From positions 50,140,557 to 50,204,556 of the forward strand of contig CM026395.1 of the NCBI GenBank assembly GCA_014843695.1: a stretch of 64,000 bases of DNA, given 5' to 3'. The stretch's first letter is position 1; the number at the start of each line of letters is the position of its first letter. Under the pieces are notes generated by a model that made no database searches, was not told the origin of the DNA, and was given only the letters and a program-made list of their open reading frames with translations. Positions 33,452-57,409 of the stretch are shown here, one piece after another. Source of the DNA: Archivesica marissinica (taxonomy: Eukaryota > Mollusca > Bivalvia > Venerida > Vesicomyidae). The position numbers and the translations under genes were made by a program.

Positions 33452-34545
33452 AACTCACGATCCATGTATGCATGGGTTGGGAATGGAATTCACGAACCCT
33501 ATATGCATGGGTTGGGAATGGACCTCACGAACACTGTATGCATGGGTTGGGAATGGAACTCACGAACCCTGTATGCATGGGTTGGCAATGGAACTCACGA
33601 ACCCTGTATGCATGGGTTGGGAATGGACCCCACGAACCCTGTATGCATGGGTTGGCAATGGAACTCACGAACCATGTATGCATGGGTTGGCAATGGAACT
33701 CACGAACCCTGTATGCATGGGTTGGGAATGGACCCCACGAACCCTGTATGCATGGGTTGGCAATGGAACTCACGATCCCTGTATGCATGGGTTGGGAATG
33801 GAATTCACGAACCCTGTATGCATGGGTCGGGAATGGAATTCACGACCCCAGTATACAGAGGCCGGGAATGGAACTCACGAACCCTGTATGCATGGGTTGG
33901 GACTGAACCTCACGATCCCTGTATGCATGGGTTGGCAATGGAACTCATGAACCATGTATGCATGGGTTGGGAATGGAACTCACGAACCATGTATGCATGG
34001 GTTGGGACTGAACCTCACGATCCCTGTATGCATGGGTTGGGAATGGAACTCATGAACCATGTATGCATGGACTGGGAATGGAATTCACGAACCCTGTGTG
34101 CATGGGTTGGGAATGGAACTCACGAACCCTGTATGCATGGGTTGGGAATGGAACTCACGACCACTGTATGCATGGACTGGGAATGGAATTCACGAACCCT
34201 GTATGCATGGGTTGGGAATGGAACTCACGATCATTGTATGCATGGGTTGGGAATGGAACTAACGAACCAAGTATACATGGGTTGGGAATGGAACTCACGA
34301 ACCCTGTATGCATGGGTTGGGAATGGAACTAACGAACCAAGTATACATGGGTTGGGAATGGAACTCACGAACCCTGTATGCATGCGTTGGGAATGGAGCT
34401 CACGAACCCTGTATGCATAGATTGGGAATGGAGCTCACGAGCGATGTATATATGACATGGGAATGGAACTCACGACCCCTGTATGCATGGTTTGGGAATG
34501 TAACTCACGACCCCAGTATACAGGGGCCGGGAATGGAACTCACGA
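33452..34545. repeat. 35-bp minisatellite, main block, about 31 copies
   Basis: Same unit as 32812-32970, more diverged. Although 35 is not a multiple of three, the unit lacks stops in all three plus frames, so a 333-codon ORF results; its composition (Cys-Met-His-Gly-Trp repeats) simply reads the array. Confidence 0.95.
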
Positions 34546-34559
34546 TCATCTGACCACTG

Positions 34560-35580
34560 TTAATCATGTGCACTGACTACTGAACCGTCACACGTGATCA
34601 TTGGTATACTATCGTGACACTTTGTTGTTAGTGAGGGCTCGTGTTCGGAAAACGGTATGTAATACACATATATGCCATATTTAGTACACACCTTATGAAA
34701 CGTGATACAACACTTCGGGTTTATATAGAATGTCGATACACTGAAACACGAACATCGATTGAAATAACTGCAACCCGCCATCAGTTGCTTCAATCGGGTT
34801 TCGTGGTAAACAATTATTCACGGTGAATGCGATGTGTTATATATGTTGCCCGGATGTTAAAGAATAATATGGCATCACCTTTTACTAGGGTGCAGCTAAA
34901 TGTTAAATAAGTTCAAAGAAACGAAGAAACAATTTAGTTCATGTTTTGTAATCAATTTATACAATACTAAAATTCATTTCTATGTGCCTCGTCAAACCTG
35001 AAAATAGAAATGATGCCGTGTCTTAGTTAAAGATTCGAACAATTTGCCCTTATAGATATGTCTAACTGCTAAAGCATATAATGCATTTCTAGCTTAACGC
35101 CCCCAATATGCCTTTCTAACATAAAACCCATAGATAGGTTTCTTTATCATCGTCAACAATGTGTTTCTAGCTTAAACCCCATTCAACGATCATCACTTAA
35201 ATCCTCCCTATGCCCATCAAGCTTAAAGTTTCAGTATGTGTTACTAACACAAGGTCCCATAATGCTACATGAAGCCTCATAACGTCTCTCTAACTTAGTT
35301 TAAACATATTATTTCAAGAATAACACACAACACAAAAACAGTTGTAGCAAAACAGTTATGGTTGGGATATTTGAATCATTTCTAGCCTAATGCCCCATTA
35401 ACGTGTCTCTAACTTAAACCTCCAATCTGTGTTTTGATTTTAAAAGCCCATTGTCAGTTTCTAACCTAAATCCACAATATAAGAAACATACATTGCGTTT
35501 GTCTAATGAATGTGTACTGTTGTTAAATGATAGACAAATACTTAAGAAATAAAATAACCTCAAAGTGCTTCCAAATATTT
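34560..35580. other. Intergenic, no gene recognised
   Basis: AT-rich sequence. From about 35060 to 35480 there are loosely repeated motifs of the type CTTAA(A)CCCCCAAT...TTTCTAACNTAA, suggesting a very old, decayed tandem repeat. Confidence 0.4.
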
Positions 35581-35689
35581 CATGTGTTCTTTATCCTTTA
35601 CTATGGAAGCCTCTAATCGTTCAATCTCTTTCACCACCCGTTGGTATTCGGAGGGTGACATGCTGCACTCCGAGGGAGTGAGGCTAACC

Positions 35690-35937
35690 TCGGAGGATAC
35701 ATTACTGACATCCGAGGATGCGACAGTCGCCTCGGAGGATGCAACACTTGCCTCGGATTGGGCAACACTCGCCTCGGATGGGGCAACACTCGCCTCGGAG
35801 GATGCAACACTTGCCTCGGATTGGGCAACACTCGCCTCGGATGGGGCAACACTCGCCTCGGAGGATGCAACACTTGCCTCGGATTGGGCAACACTTGCCT
35901 CAGATGGGGCAACACTTGCCTCAGAGTGTGCAAGGGA
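35690..35937. repeat. 21-bp minisatellite with 63-bp higher-order unit
   Basis: The 21-bp unit GCAACACTCGCCTCGGATGG (plus one base) occurs in three alternating variants (GAGGAT, GATTGG, GATGGG), giving a 63-bp supra-unit. In one plus frame it reads as a Thr-Leu-Ala-Ser-Asp/Glu heptad within a 121-codon ORF (35582-35947); no splice sites, start context or similarity support a real exon. Confidence 0.9.
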
Positions 35938-35999
35938 AACTGCGTAATCTACAATAAATAATGTTTATTATTAAAATCTCGTTCCATTGAAGGATGTCC

Positions 36000-36195
36000 G
36001 ATTAACGTAGGGGTTAGCACGCTCGCTTTTGATCCTCGGAAATCTCGGTCTGTGAGATTGTACTGTGGTAACAAGATCAAGCAGGTGGGTTTACTCCGGG
36101 TGCCACATACTTAAACGCGTTCATCCGTGCAGACGAGCGTGATTGATATAAGTTGTTAAAGCTTGTTTCGCGATCGTTTTTAAAATAAATAATGT
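36000..36195 (+). mobile_element. SINE-C copy, degenerate
   Basis: GTCCGATTAACGTAGGGGTT-AGCACGCTCGCTTT head, TGAGATTGTACTGTGG and GGTGGGTTTACTCCGGGTGC body, tail ATTGATATAAGTTGTTAAAG...TTCGCGATCG. Confidence 0.55.
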
Positions 36196-36664
36196 CTATA
36201 TACTTTATTTATAAATTGACATATTGTACCATATTAGTGTAATGTAGGTTCAATTATAGGCCTACTACAAGTAAGCACATGTGATGCATCGGTGGACAAT
36301 CTGTCCGGATTTATCCAGGTTAACAAAGTAATAGTTGGGAATGTTTGCATTCCGTCTATCTACCGAATACATAGTTTCATTACACTTTTGATTTGCTTAC
36401 CATTTACATTATTTGCGACAAGTATCTCTGACTGTTGTTAGAACTACACATCACACCTTATTTTTATAAATACAAACATATATAACAGAGTACTCGTCGT
36501 TTCTTTAGCATTGCCACCATATACTAATATAGTACATCACTTTGTTGATGATATCTGGGCTTTGGGTTCGGGTCATGGCCTACACTTGAAACGTGATATC
36601 TGTCGAACAATTTACAACATTTAATCATTACCAAATGCTAAATGGTCTGTCAAATTGTTAACAG

Positions 36665-37215
36665 ACGGAAATGGACCGTTCACCAAATGTCTGTGTATAA
36701 ACCGAGGTCTCATGTATCGGTTCTATACACCGGACCACATATATAGGCAGCCGATTGCATAGATACGCCCCGCGTAATTCTTTTATACGTATCCAGTAAA
36801 ATCGTACCCTAGTCAACTCGACCCATGGCCTTGTCATACGCCGTACCCATGACCGTTGTACGCGGCGATTTCGATTGTACTGAGTGACAAGAACTTCACT
36901 TCAAATATCAAAAACATTTACAGTAAAAGCCTTGTTTTAGAAATACGAAAACATAACGTCGACGGAACTATACAATAGGGTGACTAGGGTACGATGTGAC
37001 CGTGTACCTTAGAAGCCATGTGTTATACAAGAGTTACAAGGGGCGTATCTATGAAATCGGCTGCTTATGCATCGGAGTTGTAAAAGAACTAAGGATGCGT
37101 CTGGAATGGTATGTTTATTGTCTCTTAATTGCACTATCCTCCAAAATAAGTGTGGCGCCCGTGGTCCAGTGGTAAAGTATTGGACTTGGAATCGAAAGGT
37201 CCCAGGTTCAATATT
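36665..37215. mobile_element. Decayed SINE-B-like pieces and a tRNA-like head
   Basis: ACCGAGGTCTCATGTATCGG near 36698 matches SINE-B. 37085-37215 has AAAAGAACTAAGGATGCGTC...ATTGCACTATCCTCCA followed by GGCGCCCGTGGTCCAGTGGT-AAAGTATTGGACTTGGAATC and an imperfect B box CAGGTTCAATATT. The tRNA-like part lacks a closing acceptor stem, so it is not called as a tRNA gene. Confidence 0.45.
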
Positions 37216-38300
37216 ACACATTGCTTAGTACTCGTTAACCGCTTAGGTCAGCAAAGCCTGTCCAGGAAATCATGGCTAGGTCCCCGCAATAGGTTTGACA
37301 TTAATGGAACCAAAATAAATATAAGCAAACTAGTTTGTGGATAATTGCACTAACCGTCGGTATACATCTTCGTTTTTCCTTGACATGCATCCATCAATCT
37401 ATTCACACGTCGTGCAAACTGTCCGATTTTGCTACCTTTCACATATTTCGAAAAACTTCGCCAAATTGTGTTTCTAACTTCTTTCTCCATTTATTTTTTA
37501 AGATAATATTGAAATCGATTGTTGAGCGTGTTTTATGTTAGAAAGCGTTGTATTAGTGACGTCGTGGCGTCTTAGTAACGACGTCAACATCACACATGCG
37601 CACTCAATGTACAACATGCGTGACGCTGATTGGCATAGACAAAAGTCTGTACAATTAAATATATGTGACAAGAACTGGGGACCAGCTCATTATGGTTTCT
37701 TTATAATATTATGACATTGCAATAAATTATATGTACATAGTTCGTCATTATTTCATAAACAAACATAATTAATTAAGGGAAGGTTTGCCGAGGGTTATCA
37801 TAATAAGTTTGTAATGTATTTGTCTGAGAAATAGTTATAGCCGCATCTATCGGTATTGTAAATATTTATTCCGTGGCTCGTATAGTTTCGTGTTTAACTA
37901 AATGAAATCAGAAAGATCATATTAGCTGTCCTGTTCACTTCCGGTGCAACATAAACCGCAACTAAACAACAACAATTACTACTGTGACAGTATGTAAATA
38001 AGGGAAATTAATCTTGTTTTTTAAAAGTCATTTCATATAGTTTGTTATCTCCCTTACCAACAACAATTATTAGTACTGTACACTTGATAATCAAAAAGTA
38101 TCAATAGGAAAATGATGAATTTTGGGAACGAGATATTGTTCACAGATGGAAATATAATAAGCAGAAAATTGAAATGCTAAGTTTCAAATGTCCATTCAGA
38201 GTACATTAGCCACAATATATACCAATATATTGACAGCATGTTATCAATTGAGAATGATATAGGGGCAATGTATGACACAGTAAATCACGTAGTCTGACTA
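37216..38300. other. Intergenic, no gene recognised
   Basis: AT-rich. The only ORFs are short and unrecognised. Confidence 0.4.
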
Positions 38301-38302
38301 CA

Positions 38303-38556
38303 GGCAAGCGTTTAGCGCAGTGGTTAGCGCGCTCGCTTCCCACCAATGCAACCCGGGTTCAATCCTCGGACCAGGAAGAATGTGAGATGGTACGGTGTCG
38401 CCATATCGGACAAGTGGGTTTTCTCCGGGTTCTCCGGTTTCCTCCCACACGAATGACAACATTTACGCTTTCACCCGCGCCAACGAGAGTAATTAATATA
38501 AGTTGTTAAAACTTGCTTCGCAATCGTTGTAAAGTAATAAAGTTTAAACTAAGGCA
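38303..38556 (+). mobile_element. SINE-C copy (tRNA-derived), well preserved
   Basis: Head TTTAGCGCAGTGGTTAGCGC with A box TAGCGCAGTGG; B box CCCGGGTTCAATCCTCGG; body GGTACGGTGTCGCCATATCG and GGTTCTCCGGTTTCCTCCCA; tail AATTAATATAAGTTGTTAAA, ACTTGCTTCGCAATCG and TTTAAACTA. Minus-strand copies are at 23455-23705 and 46398-46653. Confidence 0.8.
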
Positions 38557-38783
38557 GGCGAATGCATAGATACGGCCATGCATACCTGGCCATTGTATGC
38601 GACGATATTCGATTTGGGAGAAGATTGAGACACATACTCCTGAAGCTCATCGTGTTTAACTATCATCTCTTGATTGCGTGGATGAAAGTGTATATGTGGT
38701 CATTTGTGCGGGAGAAAATCGGAGTGCCCAGAGACAACTATACTCATGTTTCTGATTTTATCTTGAAAGAAATAGTAATATAT

Positions 38784-40143
38784 TAAATGTCTCCCCTATG
38801 TAGATTATAAAATAGATATATTAAATGTCACCCCGATGTAGATTATAAAATAGATATATTAAATGTCTCCCCGATGTAGATTATAAAATAGTAATATATT
38901 AAATGTCTCCCCGATGTAGATTATAAAATAGATATATTAAATGTCTCCCCGATGTAGATTATAAAATAGATATATTAAATGTCACCCCGATGTAGATTAT
39001 AAAATAGATATATTAAATGTCTCCCCGATGTAGATTATAAAATAGATATATTAAATGTCTCCCCGATGTAGATTATAAAATAGATATATTAAAGTCCCCA
39101 AAAAAAAAAAAACCCCAAAAAAAAAAAAAAACCCCAAAAAAAAAAAAAAACCCCGATTAGATATAAAATAGATATATTAAATGTCTCCCCGATGTAGATT
39201 ATAAAATAGTAATATATTAAATGTCTCCCCGATGTAGATTATAAAATAGATATATTAAATGTCTCCCCGATGTAGATTATAAAATAGATATATTAAATGT
39301 CACCCCGATGTAGATTATAAAATAGTAATATATTAAATGTCTCCCCGATGTAGATTATAAAATAGTAATATATTAAATGTCTCCCCGATGTAGATTATAA
39401 AATAGATATATTAAATGTCTCCCCGATGTAGATTATAAAATAGATATATTAAATGTCTCCCGATGTAGATTATAAAATAGATATATTAAATGTCTCCCCG
39501 ATGTAGATTATAAAATAGTAAATATTAAATGTCTCCCCGATGTAGATTATAAAAATAGATATATTAAATGTCTCCCCGATGTAGATTATAAAATAGATAT
39601 ATTAAATGTCTCCCCGATGTAGATTATAAAATAGATATATTAAATGTCACCCCGATGTAGATTATAAAATAGATATATTAAATGTCTCCCCGATGTAGAT
39701 TATAAAATAGAATATATTAAATGTCTCCCCGATGTAGATTATAAAAATAGTCAATATATTAAAATGTCTCACCCGATGTAGATTATAAAATAGATATATA
39801 TAAATGTCACCCCGATGTAGAATTATAAAATAGTAATATATTAAATGTCTCCCCTATGTAGATTATAAAATAGATATATTAAATGTCACCCCGATGTAGA
39901 TTATAAAATAGATATATTAAATGTCTCCCCGATGTAGATTATAAAATAGTAATATATTAAATGTCTCCCCGATGTAGATTATAAAATAGATATATTAAAT
40001 GTCTCCCCGATGTAGATTATAAAATAGTAATATATTAAATGTCACCCCGATGTAGATTATAAAATAGTAATATATTAAATGTCTCCCCGATGTAGATTAT
40101 AAAATAGTAATATATTAAATGTCACCCCGATGTAGATTATAAA
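38784..40143. repeat. 38/40-bp minisatellite, about 35 copies
   Basis: The unit runs CGATGTAGATTATAAAATAG, then ATATATTAAATGTCTCCC; a 40-bp variant has TAGTAATATATT. Copies are near-identical except at 39094-39160 (A-runs and CCCC blocks) and 39520-39830 (single-base indels), which look like consensus errors. Confidence 0.95.
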
Positions 40144-40618
40144 AAGCTGGTATATCCGTTCACTGTTCTCCCTAAACCTAAACCAGAAATCGTGAAGACC
40201 AAAATGAAGTCAATATATTCTTATATTTGGGGTAATAAACCAGAGAAAATAAATAATGTGTTGAGAATATATTGAGAACATTTATTTGTTATTTATTTAT
40301 GTTTATATAATTGAATATACGATCCATTTTGCATTGTCCTCATACAGGCATTTTATTTATTCATATATCTATGTAAATATAAAGTAAACTAGCAAATTAA
40401 ATAGGACAACATTAAACGTAGCTAAAGTCAGAGATAGGTAAGTTGAAGGACCGTACACCGTTCTTTATCAGGTCGCCAGTGTATCTGGGTAAGTGGTCTG
40501 TCATACACAAATGGGAACATTCATATGATAAAGTCATTTGATACACTGGAACATAGATATAAATACATTAATAAATTGTAATAGATCAAATAGAATGGCA
40601 TGAAACTAGCCTAAAACA

Positions 40619-40695
40619 ATGAACGCACTAATCGTCTTGTCTGTAGTCCTGGTTTCCGGGCTATTGGGGACACTTGCTCATGGACCTTTTGCTGG
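40619..40695 (+). CDS. Duplicate copy of carboxypeptidase exon 1 (signal peptide)
   Basis: Same 77 bp as 43461-43537: MNALIVLSVVLVSGLLGTLA, HGPFAG, then donor GG/gtatgtt. It lies upstream of the N gap. Either an extra first exon from a real tandem duplication or a false duplication in assembly; the open frame beyond the donor is intron. Confidence 0.6.
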
Positions 40696-40977
40696 GTATG
40701 TTAACTTTATAATTATTTTATTAACTGTATCGATGACACGACGTAAGACGGCTATAATTCTGTCTCACACCCACGAGCGTGTGTGTATGACGGTCGCGGA
40801 GATAGTCGCCAAAGGGTTGGCTGAATGGTCACTTCGTTGAGAAGAGGACTCCAGCTGCAAACATGACCATTTTCAACCTAAATATGAGATGGCTGCCCTG
40901 CACAGTTCGATGCGTTCGGTACACTTTATGAGTGATGCTTGTTTCTTAAAACAAGCATAAAACATTTGGTTGTTTAG

Positions 40978-41309
40978 TGCACCTCATTCCTCCTAGGTGC
41001 CGAGTGCACCTCACATGTGACGAGTGCACCTACTTCCTCCCAGGTATTGAGTGCACCTCCTTCCTTCCAGGGCTCGAGTGCACCTCATTCCTAAAAAGGA
41101 CTCGAGTGTACCTCCTTCCTTACATTGCTCGAGTGCACCTCCTTCCTTCCAGGGCTCGAGTGCACCTCCTTCCTTCCAGGACTCGAGTGCACCTCCGTCC
41201 TTCCAGGGCTCGAGTGCATCTCCTTCCAGTGCTCGAGTGCACCTCCGTCCTTCCAGGGCTCGAGTGCATCTCCTTCCTTCCAGGGCTCGAGTGCACCTCC
41301 TTCCTTCCA
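40978..41309. repeat. 27-bp minisatellite, cut by assembly gap
   Basis: Same array as 43820-44782 (unit CCTCCGTCCTTCCAGGGCTC-GAGTGCA), interrupted by Ns at 41310. Confidence 0.9.
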
Positions 41310-42309
41310 NNNNNNNNNNNNNNNNNNNNNNNNNNNNNNNNNNNNNNNNNNNNNNNNNNNNNNNNNNNNNNNNNNNNNNNNNNNNNNNNNNNNNNNNNNN
41401 NNNNNNNNNNNNNNNNNNNNNNNNNNNNNNNNNNNNNNNNNNNNNNNNNNNNNNNNNNNNNNNNNNNNNNNNNNNNNNNNNNNNNNNNNNNNNNNNNNNN
41501 NNNNNNNNNNNNNNNNNNNNNNNNNNNNNNNNNNNNNNNNNNNNNNNNNNNNNNNNNNNNNNNNNNNNNNNNNNNNNNNNNNNNNNNNNNNNNNNNNNNN
41601 NNNNNNNNNNNNNNNNNNNNNNNNNNNNNNNNNNNNNNNNNNNNNNNNNNNNNNNNNNNNNNNNNNNNNNNNNNNNNNNNNNNNNNNNNNNNNNNNNNNN
41701 NNNNNNNNNNNNNNNNNNNNNNNNNNNNNNNNNNNNNNNNNNNNNNNNNNNNNNNNNNNNNNNNNNNNNNNNNNNNNNNNNNNNNNNNNNNNNNNNNNNN
41801 NNNNNNNNNNNNNNNNNNNNNNNNNNNNNNNNNNNNNNNNNNNNNNNNNNNNNNNNNNNNNNNNNNNNNNNNNNNNNNNNNNNNNNNNNNNNNNNNNNNN
41901 NNNNNNNNNNNNNNNNNNNNNNNNNNNNNNNNNNNNNNNNNNNNNNNNNNNNNNNNNNNNNNNNNNNNNNNNNNNNNNNNNNNNNNNNNNNNNNNNNNNN
42001 NNNNNNNNNNNNNNNNNNNNNNNNNNNNNNNNNNNNNNNNNNNNNNNNNNNNNNNNNNNNNNNNNNNNNNNNNNNNNNNNNNNNNNNNNNNNNNNNNNNN
42101 NNNNNNNNNNNNNNNNNNNNNNNNNNNNNNNNNNNNNNNNNNNNNNNNNNNNNNNNNNNNNNNNNNNNNNNNNNNNNNNNNNNNNNNNNNNNNNNNNNNN
42201 NNNNNNNNNNNNNNNNNNNNNNNNNNNNNNNNNNNNNNNNNNNNNNNNNNNNNNNNNNNNNNNNNNNNNNNNNNNNNNNNNNNNNNNNNNNNNNNNNNNN
42301 NNNNNNNNN
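41310..42309. other. Assembly gap of exactly 1000 N
   Basis: A round-number run of N with the 27-bp array on its left and the 38/40-bp array on its right. The ORFs through it are artefacts. Confidence 0.99.
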
Positions 42310-42984
42310 CCCGATGTAGATTATAAAATAGATATATTAAATGTCTCCCCGATGTAGATTATAAAATAGATATATTAAATGTCTCCCCGATGTAGATTAT
42401 AAAATAGATATATTAAATGTCTCCCCGATGTAGATTATAAAATAGTAATATATTAAATGTCTCCCCGATGTAGATTATAAAATAGATATATTAAATGTCA
42501 CCCCGATGTAGATTATAAAATAGATATATTAAATGTCTCCCCGATGTAGATTATAAAATAGAATATATTAAATGTCTCCCCGATGTAGATTATAAAATAG
42601 TAAATATTAAATGTCTCCCCGATGTAGATTATAAAATAGATATATTAAATGTCTCCCCGATGTAGATTATAAAATAGATATATTAAATGTCTCCCCGATG
42701 TAGATTATAAAATAGATATATTAAATGTCTCCCCGATGTAGATTATAAAATAGATATATTAAATGTCTCCCCGATGTAGATTATAAAATAGTAATATATT
42801 AAATGTCTCCCCGATGTAGATTATAAAATAGATATATTAAATGTCTCCCCGATGTAGATTATAAAATAGTAATATATTAAATGTCACCCCGATGTAGATT
42901 ATAAAATAGTAATATATTAAATGTCTCCCCGATGTAGATTATAAAATAGTAATATATTAAATGTCACCCCGATGTAGATTATAA
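42310..42984. repeat. 38/40-bp minisatellite, right of the gap
   Basis: About 17 further copies of the unit seen at 38784-40143, ending with the same last copies and the same junction into AAAAAGCTGGTATATCCG. Confidence 0.95.
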
Positions 42985-43460
42985 AAAGCTGGTATATCCG
43001 TTCACTGTTCTCCCTAAACCTAAACCAGAAATCGTGAAGACCAAAATGAAGTCAATATATTCTTATATTTGGGGTAATAAACCAGAGAAAATAAATAATG
43101 TGTTGAGAATATATTGAGAACATTTATTTGTTATTTATTTATGTTTATATAATTGAATATACGATCCATTTTGCATTGTCCTCATACAGGCATTTTATTT
43201 ATTCATATATCTATGTAAATATAAAGTAAACTAGCAAATTAAATAGGACAACATTAAACGTAGCTAAAGTCAGAGATAGGTAAGTTGAAGGACCGTACAC
43301 CGTTCTTTATCAGGTCGCCAGTGTATCTGGGTAAGTGGTCTGTCATACACAAATGGGAACATTCATATGATAAAGTCATTTGATACACTGGAACATAGAT
43401 ATAAATACATTAATAAATTGTAATAGATCAAATAGAATGGCATGAAACTAGCCTAAAACA

Positions 43461-57110
<13,650 letters not shown>

Positions 57111-57133
57111 GTATTCCGAAATTGGGTTGATAG

Positions 57134-57375
57134 TTAACCCATTCAACACCAAGTAACTGACATGTACTGCTGCATGATATTCTTAGACCAATAAATTAAT
57201 AAGAAACTTACATTTGGACCAGTTGATTTATCAAAATAGGTAATGTTGTCAAAAAATAAGTAATAGTACTAGCAAAATGTGCAGATCCTGATGGGACGGC
57301 TGGTCACGAGCCGGCTCATCTGGATCTACACTTTTTGTAAGCCTATTTAGATGTATGTAGTGTTGAAAGGGTTAA
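57134..57375. mobile_element. piggyBac-type MITE, TTAA flanks
   Basis: TTAA at 57134-57137 and 57372-57375 with inverted termini CCCATTCAACACCAAG and (right end, inverted) CCCTTTCAACACTACA. Interior hairpin AGATCCTGATGGGACGGC...GAGCCGGCTCATCTGGATCT. No coding capacity. It lies 24 bp after the exon 8 donor of the carboxypeptidase. Confidence 0.7.
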
Positions 57376-57409
57376 TATGTGGAGCATTATAAGAACCATA
57401 TAAAGTATG

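Larger units (their letters stand above)
40144..41309. repeat. First copy of a ~1.16 kb duplicated block
   Basis: By eye this is identical to 42986-44151, offset 2842 bp, and stops at the N gap. It includes the 5' flank, exon 1 and early intron 1 of the carboxypeptidase gene and the start of the 27-bp array. Confidence 0.85.

Noticed and set aside
33419..34420. 333-codon ORF with Cys-Met-His-Gly/Trp repeats
   Set aside because: Reads the 35-bp array; no non-repeat domain, splice context or similarity.
37147..37215. tRNA gene
   Set aside because: tRNA-like arms are present, but the acceptor stem does not close and it follows SINE-B-like sequence; it is a SINE head.
40977..42357. Three long ORFs crossing 41310-42309
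   Set aside because: They are translations through Ns in the gap.
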